Shown here: positions 1 to 6,265 of the stretch, one piece after another
How positions within the stretch are numbered: position 1 is the first letter of the stretch
Layout: the number at the start of each line of letters is the position of its first letter
Source: an uncultured bacterium
Lineage (GTDB): Bacteria; Cyanobacteriota; Vampirovibrionia; Gastranaerophilales; Gastranaerophilaceae
Reading direction: 5' to 3'
Length of the DNA stretch: 64,000 nucleotides
Assembly: GCA_947073645.1 (NCBI GenBank)
Contig: CAMTMK010000002.1
Coordinates: 1-64,000 of the forward strand
Translations under genes and position numbers: made by a program
Notes under the pieces: generated by a model
Told to the model about the DNA's origin: nothing
Databases searched by the model: none
The model's input: the letters and a program-made list of their open reading frames with translations, nothing else

Positions 1-171
1 TGAGCAGTATTGTGTAGAAATTTCTTGAGTGTTCATTACGGGAATAAAAGTTCCTGCGGGAATTTCTACTGTATCGTAATCTCTCATCTCGAGCTGAATG
101 TCTTCCATTTCATCACATTGTGCAATGTTGACGCTTAATAATATACCTAATACTATTAATAATTTCTTCAT
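1..171 (-). CDS. Partial exported protein of unknown function (C-terminus beyond left edge)
   Basis: The first 57 residues are visible and the frame stays open to the left edge. They begin with a Lys-Lys start and a hydrophobic run typical of a Sec signal peptide, ending near NIAQC. This is not a clean lipobox because Gln precedes Cys. A short segment VEIPAGTFIPV follows, of a kind seen in several envelope proteins, but this is too little to assign a family. The start is supported by a TATAAT box six bases upstream with no Shine-Dalgarno sequence, so the mRNA is probably leaderless. Confidence 0.7.
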   Translation of the reverse strand, partial: MKKLLIVLGILLSVNIAQCDEMEDIQLEMRDYDTVEIPAGTFIPVMNTQEISTQYCS

Positions 172-177
172 AAAAAT

Positions 178-183
178 ATTATA
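178..183 (-). promoter_or_regulatory. -10 box of a probable leaderless promoter
   Basis: TATAAT on the minus strand, separated from the ATG at 171 by six bases. Transcription starting 6-7 bases after the box would begin at the start codon. No ribosome binding site is present. Confidence 0.55.
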
Positions 184-228
184 ACAGTTTTTTTACAATT
201 GTAAATAAAAACGCAATTTTTGATAAAA

Positions 229-242
229 AAAATACTTTATAT
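229..242 (+). promoter_or_regulatory. AAAATACTTTATAT promoter-like motif, copy 1
   Basis: An exact 14-mer found upstream of four orphan genes in this window. It ends 30 bases before the GTG at 273. GCAATTTTT begins 17 bases upstream of the AAATAC core, with the same spacing as in copy 4 (51652). Confidence 0.55.
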
Positions 243-272
243 AAATGTAGTGTAGTTTATAGGTGAATTATA

Positions 273-887
273 GTGTTCAGTGCAGTAGCATCAGGAATAT
301 TTGCAGCGCGTAACGTTGACAAAACCGCAAACGGAGATGTCGGCAGAAGTGCTGTGGCATTGGGGCAGACCGCGGGTCTTGTTCAGGAAATTGCTAAGTA
401 TGACGGTATTGCCGCAAAAGGGGCTCGAAGTGCTTTAAGTGTATTTTCCGATTTGGCAAAAGAAAATAAGGCTTTTGAATATGCCGGAAAGGTAACGAAA
501 TTTGCCGTAAATAATGTTAATCCGCTGATTTGTGCGTCAGGTGTAATAAAAACAGCTATGTCAGATGATAAAGTTAAAACGGGTATAACAGAAACCGCTG
601 CTTTATCGACTATGTTTATGGCAGAAGCTGCAGTGAAACATAATTATAATAGGATTGCAAATTCAAATACCGTATCGAAAGCTATTAAATCTGATACATT
701 AAAACCTGTGCTTAAATTCCTTGAAAAACACAAATGGACAGGCAAAGCTGGAACAATTATAAAAGGTCTTGTTTTTGTCGCAGCATCAATGACTGCATAT
801 TCTGCAGGCAAGGCTGTAGGCAACGATGTTGCGGATAATATTAAATCAGGATTTAAAACTCCTAAAAAAATCAATCAAAAAGCTTAA
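273..887 (+). CDS. Orphan Ala-rich hydrophobic protein, 204 aa
   Basis: Function not recognised. The protein is rich in Ala, Lys and Val. It has no signal peptide but has moderately hydrophobic helices, notably around residues 85-120 and 160-185 (IIKGLVFVAASMTAYSAGKAVG), which could associate with or insert into a membrane. The GTG start is chosen because AGGTGA lies six bases upstream. The gene stands alone between a divergent exported protein and a SpoIID-like gene. It is preceded by the AAAATACTTTATAT motif shared with the LysM, annexin-like and 108-residue coiled-coil genes, so co-regulation with them is inferred. Confidence 0.75.
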   Translation: MFSAVASGIFAARNVDKTANGDVGRSAVALGQTAGLVQEIAKYDGIAAKGARSALSVFSDLAKENKAFEYAGKVTKFAVNNVNPLICASGVIKTAMSDDKVKTGITETAALSTMFMAEAAVKHNYNRIANSNTVSKAIKSDTLKPVLKFLEKHKWTGKAGTIIKGLVFVAASMTAYSAGKAVGNDVADNIKSGFKTPKKINQKA

Positions 888-910
888 TGAAATTTCCTAT
901 AACCCTGTGT

Positions 911-916
911 TATAAT
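911..916 (+). promoter_or_regulatory. -10 box of a probable leaderless promoter
   Basis: TATAAT seven bases before the GTG at 924, with no Shine-Dalgarno sequence between them. Confidence 0.5.
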
Positions 917-923
917 TGTATTT

Positions 924-1784
924 GTGAAGAAGATTTTATTAATACTTACAATTCTTATTTTTGCAAATCCCTGTCAGGCAATTAAGATCGGACTTCAAAC
1001 AGAAGTTGGTTCGGCATCTGTCGGGACTTCTGTTAAAGGCACGATTATTGACGCAAATACGAATAAAACGGTTTGCGATTTGGATGCAATGAAGGGTTAT
1101 GAGATTAAACCTTACCATAATTTAATGGCTATAAATTATAAAGGTACGTATTATAAAATTGAATCTGATAATATCGTTATAAAACCTGCAAGTGCAGGGT
1201 TTGTAAGCGCAAAAGGCAAATGGTACAGAGGAAATATAATTATACAAAACAAAAACGGAAAATTAACCGTTATAAATAATGTGCCTTTGGAAGAATATAT
1301 AAGAGGTGTTGTTCCTGCTGAAATGCCTACAAGCTGGGCTTATGAAGCTCATAAGGCTCAGGCAATTGCTGCAAGAAGTTATGCGCTTGCAAATCTTGGT
1401 AAACGTGCACGTTACGGTTACGATTTGAAAGATACTCCTGAAGATCAAGCCTATAACGGAGCTTCAGCGGAAACTCAAAGTACAAATTCTGCAGTAGAAG
1501 AAACAAAGGGTATAGTTCTTACATATAACACAAAAGTCATAAGTGCATATTATTCAGCATCTGCAGGCGGACAGACAAACGTTAACAGCTGGGGAAGTTC
1601 TGTGCCGTATTTGCGTTCTGTTCCGTCATTTGACGATAATGTTAAAAAGAACGGGCATGGGGTCGGTATGTCTCAGCATGGTGCTAATAACCTTGCTAAG
1701 CAGGGGTATAACGCATATCAAATTTTACAATATTTTTACAAAGATGTAAAATTTGCGAAAGTAAATCCGCAATCTTATAACTAG
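924..1784 (+). CDS. SpoIID/LytB-domain protein (short form)
   Basis: An exported 286-residue protein with an N-terminal signal peptide (about residues 1-19). The SpoIID/LytB core starts near residue 120 with LEEYIRGVVPAEM and includes AQAIAARSYAL and SAYYSASAGGQT. The closing GHGVGMSQHGA motif lies near residue 245. SpoIID of Bacillus is a peptidoglycan lytic transglycosylase; related domains occur in non-sporulating bacteria, including cyanobacteria, so this is a probable periplasmic cell-wall enzyme rather than a sporulation protein. A second, larger SpoIID-domain gene lies at 42397-44121. The GTG start has a TATAAT box just upstream and is probably leaderless. Confidence 0.85.
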   Translation: MKKILLILTILIFANPCQAIKIGLQTEVGSASVGTSVKGTIIDANTNKTVCDLDAMKGYEIKPYHNLMAINYKGTYYKIESDNIVIKPASAGFVSAKGKWYRGNIIIQNKNGKLTVINNVPLEEYIRGVVPAEMPTSWAYEAHKAQAIAARSYALANLGKRARYGYDLKDTPEDQAYNGASAETQSTNSAVEETKGIVLTYNTKVISAYYSASAGGQTNVNSWGSSVPYLRSVPSFDDNVKKNGHGVGMSQHGANNLAKQGYNAYQILQYFYKDVKFAKVNPQSYN

Positions 1785-1877
1785 CTGAAACTCAATAAAT
1801 ATAGGTGATTTTACGTTCGTGTTATGCTGAAACCCTGTCGTTATTATGTATTTGTGAACTTTTTTTCTCAAAAATAC

Positions 1878-1905
1878 TTGCCAAATTCAAATAAAATGTT
1901 ATAAT
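1878..1905 (+). promoter_or_regulatory. Sigma-70-type promoter of hup
   Basis: TTGCCA (1878-1883), 16-base spacer, TATAAT (1900-1905). A leader of about 70 bases follows, containing an imperfect GCATGCGTAA/TTACTGTATGC stem, and ends in the strong AAGGAGG ribosome binding site before ATG 1980. Confidence 0.7.
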
Positions 1906-1979
1906 AAGTCTGTCGATAGAGAAGAGAGCATGCGTAATGGTTTCATTTACTGTATGCACAAGGTAAAAGGAGGTTCATA

Positions 1980-2252
1980 ATGAACAAAGAAGAATTAGTA
2001 AAAGAAGTATCAAAAAAAGCAAAAGTTTCTCAAAAAGCTACTGCTGACATCATTGCTGCAACATTAGAAACAATTGAAAAAACAGTTTCTAAAGGTAAAA
2101 AAGTTACTTTAGTTGGTTTTGGTACATTCGAACCACGTAAAAGAGCTGCTAGAACAGGTAGAAACCCTCAAACAGGTGCTCCTTTGAAAATCGCTGCTAA
2201 AACAGTTCCTGCTTTCTCAGCTGGTAAAAAATTCAAAGAATTAGTAAAATAG
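1980..2252 (+). CDS. hup: HU-family DNA-binding protein
   Basis: A 90-residue histone-like protein that bends and compacts DNA. It has the full HU/IHF fold, including the signature GFGTFEPRKRAARTGRNPQTG spanning the beta-arm at residues 46-66, and the C-terminal PAFSAGKKFKELV. It is a single-gene unit with its own sigma-70 promoter, a consensus ribosome binding site and a downstream intrinsic terminator. Codon use is that of a highly expressed gene. The stop codon TAG forms the first three bases of a 3' module that is repeated after the annexin-like gene at 53207. Confidence 0.97.
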   Translation: MNKEELVKEVSKKAKVSQKATADIIAATLETIEKTVSKGKKVTLVGFGTFEPRKRAARTGRNPQTGAPLKIAAKTVPAFSAGKKFKELVK

Positions 2253-2341
2253 CGGATTGCGAGCTGAGGGCAAAGGCTGGTGTCGGCTTGCGTTGAGCAA
2301 GACGAGCAGAGCCTAGACCCGTTAAATGCGAGTAACCAAGA
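2250..2341 (+). repeat. 3'-UTR structured module, copy 1 (after hup)
   Basis: It starts at the hup stop codon with TAGCGGATTGCGAGCT, identical to the first 16 bases after the annexin-like gene (53207-53222), continues RAGGGC, and ends with the related segment AGACCCGTTAAATGCGAG. Between GGGC and GACCC this copy has an extra arm built from AGGCT/AGCCT, GTC/GAC and CTTGC/GCAAG pairs. In the other copy the arm is a short loop. A conserved core with a length-variable arm suggests a structured RNA element. Confidence 0.55.
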
Positions 2342-2386
2342 CGGAGCGTAGCCGCCTAGTCGCATTAGGTTTTGTATAAACTTAAA
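2342..2386 (+). repeat. Palindromic dispersed element, copy A
   Basis: GGAGCGTAGCC followed by CATTAGGTTTTGTATAAAC. It matches the CGTAGCC...CACATTGRRTTTTG family seen at 11138, 17241, 35067 and 53368. It lies between the hup 3' module and the hup terminator. Confidence 0.5.
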
Positions 2387-2388
2387 AA

Positions 2389-2415
2389 ACGGAGTTGAAA
2401 TTCAGCTCCGTTTTT
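2389..2415 (+). terminator. Intrinsic terminator of hup
   Basis: Inverted repeat ACGGAGTTGAA / TTCAGCTCCGT (one G-U pair) followed by a T run. Confidence 0.8.
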
Positions 2416-2444
2416 GTTAATTTAATATACAGAAAGGAGAGAGT

Positions 2445-3124
2445 ATGAAATATTTTAATCAAAATGTCGGGGGGGGGGCAATTCTGTAGCTTTTACACTC
2501 TCTGAAGTTTTAATTACGTTGGGGATTATTGGAGTTGTTGTCTCTTTGACTATGCCCAATTTGATTGAAAAATATCAAAAAAAAGTCGCCGTATCAGCTT
2601 TGAAAACAGCTTATTCGATTTTTTCGCAAGCTGTTGCGCGTTCTGTACAAGATAATGGTGATATTTCAGATTGGGAGTTATCGTATTCGGATATGGCGCC
2701 GAAATATATTTTTCCGTATGTCGAGACAGTAGGAATTGTAAAAAAATATGGATTGCGTAATTTAGGTACAGGGGAAACAGCTTATATACACTGGGGTGGT
2801 TGGACTAGCGGCAAAATTTATGCAATGAAAAACGGGATGACTTATAGTATGATTTATGACCATGAAGGTATTTACTTAACAGTAGACATAAATGGTACAA
2901 AAGGTCCTAATCGTATGGGGCGTGACGGATTTGTTTTTGAAATTTTACCGAGCAAGAATACTTTAATACTTTCCGGTGCAAATAGAACAAGGAATGATGT
3001 TGAAAATTATATTTTTGGCGGATGTAAAAGATTCCCTAACAATAGTGCGTATTACTCGGGTCAATTTTGTGGAGCATTAATTATGCTTGATGGTTGGGAG
3101 ATTAAGGACAATTATCCTTGGTAA
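2445..3124 (+). CDS. Type IV prepilin-like protein, frameshifted at a G10 tract (phase OFF)
   Basis: ATG 2445 follows a good ribosome binding site (AAAGGAGA). The frame enters a run of ten Gs (2469-2478) and stops at TAG 2487. The downstream frame, open from about 2486 to 3124, starts with the class III prepilin signature AFTLSEVLITLGIIGVV and continues with DINGTKGPNRMGRD and a C-terminal LDGWEI. These features are shared with the prepilin at 17193-17945. One extra G (11) or two fewer (8) would join the start to the prepilin frame as a single protein of about 226 residues. As sequenced it is not translated from this ATG, although TTG at 2519 could give an inactive fragment. A homopolymer sequencing error is an alternative. 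Confidence 0.8.
2469..2478 (+). repeat. G10 homopolymer tract (putative contingency tract)
   Basis: Ten consecutive Gs in context C-G10-CA, inside an AT-rich gene start. The same C-G10-CA context occurs at 17226-17238. Confidence 0.75.
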
Positions 3125-3629
3125 TTTGTAAAAATGTTATAAACTTATCACCGTATTTTTTCTGTTTGACAATTTCAAAACCTTTAAAATCAACGTCTGT
3201 AACATGTTCCAGTATTACTATTCCGTTTGTAATATCTTTTACTGCATTCAGGCTCTCCTCATAAATTCCTGAAAAATAAGGCGGGTCAATATAAATTACG
3301 TTAAATTTTTCGGTTAATTTAGCTTTTAAGCTGTCGCAGATAATGAGTTTTGGCGGATTATCGAATTTTTTGAAGTTAGATTTTATTATGTTTGCAACTT
3401 TTGGATTTTTTTCAATTGATGTTACGTTTACAAATCCGCGTGATAGGGCTTCCAGTCCCATAATTCCTGAACCAGCATACATATCTAGAAATGAACTTTC
3501 GTAAAAATTAACCATTGCTTGCAAAGTATTAAAGACGCTCATCCTAACTTTCGAAAGTGTCGGACGGGTAATCTTTTCGTCCGGTGCTGTTATTTTTCTG
3601 CCTTTAAACTTACCTGCTGTAATAATCAT
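3102..3629 (-). CDS. rsmD: 16S rRNA (guanine966-N2)-methyltransferase RsmD
   Basis: A 175-residue SAM-dependent methyltransferase that modifies G966 of 16S rRNA. The family's N-terminal GKFKGRKI and RPTLSKVRMSVFNTL are present. So are the SAM site FLDMYAGSGIMGLEALSRG (about residues 48-66) and the N6/N2-methylase catalytic motif DPPY near residue 115. The gene overlaps the end of the convergent prepilin gene by 23 bases. It is divergent from the FixC-like gene with only 43 bases between starts. TAAAAT lies six bases before the ATG, without a Shine-Dalgarno sequence. Confidence 0.93.
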   Translation of the reverse strand: MIITAGKFKGRKITAPDEKITRPTLSKVRMSVFNTLQAMVNFYESSFLDMYAGSGIMGLEALSRGFVNVTSIEKNPKVANIIKSNFKKFDNPPKLIICDSLKAKLTEKFNVIYIDPPYFSGIYEESLNAVKDITNGIVILEHVTDVDFKGFEIVKQKKYGDKFITFLQITKDNCP

Positions 3630-3635
3630 ATAGCT

Positions 3636-3641
3636 ATTTTA
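3636..3641 (-). promoter_or_regulatory. -10 box of a probable leaderless promoter (rsmD)
   Basis: TAAAAT on the minus strand, six bases before ATG 3629, with no ribosome binding site. Confidence 0.45.
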
Positions 3642-3660
3642 CAATGAACATGGTTTTGTG

Positions 3661-3666
3661 TATAAT
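3661..3666 (+). promoter_or_regulatory. -10 box of a probable leaderless promoter (fixC-like)
   Basis: TATAAT six bases before ATG 3673. It lies back to back with the rsmD box 20 bases away. Confidence 0.5.
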
Positions 3667-3672
3667 TTTTAT

Positions 3673-4971
3673 ATGAATGAAGAGAGAAAAACACAGGTTA
3701 TAGTTGTCGGCGCAGGTCCTGCAGGGATAGCATGCGCTATTACGATTGCGCGCGCAGGCAAAGAAGTTGTCCTTATTGAGCGCGGAAAATTTTCCGGTAG
3801 TAAAAATGTATTTGGCGGAGCAATTTATGCTCAGCCGACACGTGAAATTTTCCCTGATTTTGAAGAATCTGCACCGCTTGAGAGAAGAACGGTTGAACAT
3901 AAATTTGCACTATTGGGTGAAGATGACGGGACGGTTATTTCATACCGCAAAAATGATACGGTAAGTTATTCCGTAATCCGTGGAAAATTTGACCGCTGGA
4001 TGGCTGAACAGGCACAGAAGGAAGGTGTAATTCTTGTTGAAGAAACTGTTGTAAGAGATTTAATTCTTGAAAACGGTTTTGTAAAAGGTGTAAGAACTGA
4101 GATTGAAGATTATTATGCAGATATTGTGGTGCTTGCAGACGGTGTTAATTCACTCCTTGCAAAGCAAGTCGGGCTTCGCGCAGATTTGAAGACGAAAGAC
4201 GTTGCGCTCAGCGTTAAAGAGGTTATAAAATTACCTGAAGAAATTATCAATGAGCGCTTCCATGTTAACTCGGACGAAGGTTGTATTTACGAAATCTTTG
4301 GCGGTTCAATGTCAGGAATGCTCGGACTCGGATTTATGTATACAAATAAAAATTCCATTAGCATCGGACTTGGCGTTGCGTTGAATGAACTTGTGGAAAA
4401 AAGTTTAAAACCTTACGATTTGTTGGATAAATTAAAACAGCATCCTGAGATTTCACCGCTTATTAAAGGTGGTGAATTACTTGAATATTCGGCTCATCTT
4501 ATTCCCGAAGGCGGTTACAAAAAGATACCTGCGCTTGTGGGTAATGGTGTTATGGTCTGCGGTGATGCAGCAATGTTTGTTAATAATATGCATTGGGAAG
4601 GTACTAATCTGGCAATGATTTCAGGTAAATTCGCGGGAGAAACTGCGGTTATTGCTCTTGGCAAAGGTGATTTCTCTGAACAATCTCTGGTACGTTATCA
4701 GGATATGCTTGAAAATTCATTTATTATCAAAGATTTGAGAACTTATAAAGATTTGATGGGCAGTATTGCCGAACGTAAAGAACATTTTCTTGGATATTAT
4801 CCGAAAAAAATAAATTCGTTTTTTGAAATGTTTACATCAGTTGACAGTATCCCAAAACGTCAAAAGTATCATAAATTTATAAAAAGTATTTTTACCGACC
4901 GAAAAATTTCGGATTTATTTAAAGATGCGTTTACTATAATAAAGCTTTTATGGAGTATTTTGGTAAAATGA
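3673..4971 (+). CDS. FixC-like electron-transfer flavoprotein:quinone oxidoreductase
   Basis: A 432-residue FAD-dependent oxidoreductase of the FixC / ETF-QO family, which passes electrons from an electron-transfer flavoprotein to quinone. The N-terminal FAD site reads VIVVGAGPAGIACAI. Family features include a second FAD motif VGNGVMVCGDAAMFVNN and the downstream MHWEGTNLAMISG. An upstream ATG (3658) overlaps the TATAAT box, so ATG 3673 is preferred. It is followed immediately by a FixX-type ferredoxin, but no FixA/FixB electron-transfer flavoprotein genes are visible. The partner must be encoded elsewhere or be different. Nitrogen fixation is not implied. Confidence 0.85.
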   Translation: MNEERKTQVIVVGAGPAGIACAITIARAGKEVVLIERGKFSGSKNVFGGAIYAQPTREIFPDFEESAPLERRTVEHKFALLGEDDGTVISYRKNDTVSYSVIRGKFDRWMAEQAQKEGVILVEETVVRDLILENGFVKGVRTEIEDYYADIVVLADGVNSLLAKQVGLRADLKTKDVALSVKEVIKLPEEIINERFHVNSDEGCIYEIFGGSMSGMLGLGFMYTNKNSISIGLGVALNELVEKSLKPYDLLDKLKQHPEISPLIKGGELLEYSAHLIPEGGYKKIPALVGNGVMVCGDAAMFVNNMHWEGTNLAMISGKFAGETAVIALGKGDFSEQSLVRYQDMLENSFIIKDLRTYKDLMGSIAERKEHFLGYYPKKINSFFEMFTSVDSIPKRQKYHKFIKSIFTDRKISDLFKDAFTIIKLLWSILVK

Positions 4972-5246
4972 GTGATTTAGAAAATAAATTATATACTGTT
5001 AAATACACCCCTGATACAAAGTCACATTTACAGCCTGTGCAAGAATGCTGTCGCATATGCAATTCAAAGATTTGTACGATAATTTGTCCTGCCTGTGTAT
5101 ATGAATGGGATGAAAATGCGCGGAAATTAATTGTAAATTATGAAAACTGTCTTGAGTGCGGTGCTTGCAGAATCGCTTGTGAAAGTTGTTCTCTCGGCTG
5201 GGAATATCCGAAAGGTACAAAAGGGGTTACGTTTAAACAGGGATAA
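4968..5246 (+). CDS. FixX-like ferredoxin
   Basis: A 92-residue ferredoxin-like protein. Cysteines cluster in CCRICNSKICTIICPACVYEW (about residues 21-41) and CLECGACRIACES (about residues 57-69), the FixX-type arrangement for an iron-sulfur cluster serving FixC. Start 4968 overlaps the last codon and stop of the fixC-like gene, so the two are translationally coupled. FixX supplies the cluster domain that ETF-QO enzymes of other organisms carry fused at the C-terminus. Confidence 0.85.
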   Translation: MSDLENKLYTVKYTPDTKSHLQPVQECCRICNSKICTIICPACVYEWDENARKLIVNYENCLECGACRIACESCSLGWEYPKGTKGVTFKQG

Positions 5247-5305
5247 TAAGCAACCGGTTATGTATAATGCTTTAATTTTCTTAAATTTTTTATATATTTA
5301 AAAAC

Positions 5306-5334
5306 TTGACAGAATGCCTAAAAACCGTCATAAT
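5306..5334 (+). promoter_or_regulatory. Sigma-70-type promoter
   Basis: TTGACA (5306-5311), 17-base spacer, CATAAT (5329-5334). It drives the gene at 5416 through a leader of about 75 bases, which contains the hairpin GAGGC-TTTA-GCCTC and a strong AAAGGAGAGG ribosome binding site. Confidence 0.7.
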
Positions 5335-5415
5335 AGAAACGGAGGCTTTAGCCTCTAGCGATAGTATACAAGTGTTATTGTAGTCTACGCAGGTTATGAA
5401 AAAAGGAGAGGTGTT

Positions 5416-5781
5416 ATGAAAGAGGAATACACTAACCAACATCGCAGATGGTATGATAAGGACCCAGTTTTATCACAAGCTGTTAACACTCTTGAAAAAT
5501 CTGACGATGAAACTCAAATCAGAATTGCTTTAAATTTAATTAAAATTATTATTGAACACAACATTGAAGACGAAAAGTTTGAAGCTGTTGAAGATATTAT
5601 TAATGCAGTAGGCTCAGGTCTTGATGATAACCGCAAAGGCCGCTGGTACGATATTGATACAACATTGAGAACTGCTATGAATATGCTTCAAAACTGTCCT
5701 GCAGCAACTCAGCATGTTATTGCCAAAGAAATGGCAAAAATGGTTGTGGATAGCATTAAAAAAGAAGAAGATTCAGACTAG
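5416..5781 (+). CDS. Orphan protein with two RWYD repeats, 121 aa
   Basis: Family not recognised. The protein is an internal duplication: RRWYDKDPVLSQAVNTLEKS near residues 10-29 and GRWYDIDTTLRTAMNMLQNC near residues 74-93. Each repeat is followed by a helical segment (IALNLIKIIIEHN / VIAKEMAKMVVDSI). It is soluble, acidic, and has no signal peptide. Two short helical repeats could form a small bundle or a protein-binding adaptor, but no activity can be inferred. It has a near-consensus sigma-70 promoter and strong ribosome binding site, so it is probably well expressed. It is convergent with the XRE regulator and overlaps it by nine bases. Confidence 0.8.
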   Translation: MKEEYTNQHRRWYDKDPVLSQAVNTLEKSDDETQIRIALNLIKIIIEHNIEDEKFEAVEDIINAVGSGLDDNRKGRWYDIDTTLRTAMNMLQNCPAATQHVIAKEMAKMVVDSIKKEEDSD

Positions 5782-6087
5782 CAGAACTGTTACAATTTTG
5801 TAAATAATTTCGATTTTTTCATCAGATGCATTTTCAAAGATTTTATTCATTTCTTTGACAAGTGCATCTTTTGGTTTCTTATGCTTATATATAAAAAATT
5901 CATGGATATCGACATTTAATGTCTGTGCTATTTTTTCAAGTTTTTCAAAAGTTGTGAAGCAAGTTCCGTTTTCTATTCTGCAAATTTGTTTAGGTTCTAT
6001 TCCTACTGTTTCAGCCAGCTGTTCTTGTGTAAAATTTTTACTTCTTCTAATTTCTTTCAGGCGTCTGCCGAATAATTTTTTATCCAT
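5773..6087 (-). CDS. XRE-family helix-turn-helix regulator
   Basis: A 104-residue protein with an N-terminal HTH_3 domain (about residues 8-62: FGRRLKEIRRSKNFTQEQLA, IEPKQICRIENG, FEKLEKIAQTLNVDIHEFF). A short C-terminal helix (about residues 75-102) probably mediates dimerisation. No enzyme domain or toxin partner is adjacent. The neighbours are the RWYD-repeat gene (convergent) and a glycosyltransferase operon (divergent), which are candidate targets by position only. A TATAAT box lies six bases before the ATG, suggesting a leaderless transcript. Confidence 0.9.
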   Translation of the reverse strand: MDKKLFGRRLKEIRRSKNFTQEQLAETVGIEPKQICRIENGTCFTTFEKLEKIAQTLNVDIHEFFIYKHKKPKDALVKEMNKIFENASDEKIEIIYKIVTVLLV

Positions 6088-6093
6088 AATAAA

Positions 6094-6099
6094 ATTATA
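6094..6099 (-). promoter_or_regulatory. -10 box of a probable leaderless promoter (XRE gene)
   Basis: TATAAT on the minus strand, exactly six bases from ATG 6087. Confidence 0.5.
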
Positions 6100-6146
6100 T
6101 TAAGCTATTTGTATTTACATTTATATACCTTTATAAGGGAATTAAT

Positions 6147-6175
6147 TTGACAAATATACTTTTAGGTGGTAATAT
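6147..6175 (+). promoter_or_regulatory. Sigma-70-type promoter of the glycosyltransferase operon
   Basis: TTGACA (6147-6152), 17-base spacer, TAATAT (6170-6175), upstream of the gene at 6266. Confidence 0.55.
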
Positions 6176-6206
6176 TTTCTCAAAAGCGAATGCTGAATGT
6201 AAAGCA

Positions 6207-6249
6207 CTTGACAGCATATATGTCTAATGGTAAATTTGTTTCTGTCAAG
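6207..6249 (+). promoter_or_regulatory. Perfect 8-bp inverted repeat next to the ribosome binding site
   Basis: CTTGACAG (6207-6214) and CTGTCAAG (6242-6249) are exact reverse complements separated by 27 bases. The right arm abuts AGAGGTAA, the ribosome binding site of the gene at 6266. It could be an mRNA stem affecting translation or an operator for the neighbouring XRE protein. Confidence 0.4.
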
Positions 6250-6265
6250 AAGAGGTAATATAAAT

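Noticed and set aside
924-1784. SpoIID-domain genes (also 42397-44121) as evidence of sporulation
   Set aside because: SpoIID/LytB domains are widespread in non-sporulating bacteria. No other sporulation gene is present, and the genes for LPS transport indicate a diderm.
3673-5246. FixC/FixX as part of nitrogen fixation
   Set aside because: No nif, fixA or fixB genes are nearby; the family also serves ordinary electron transfer.
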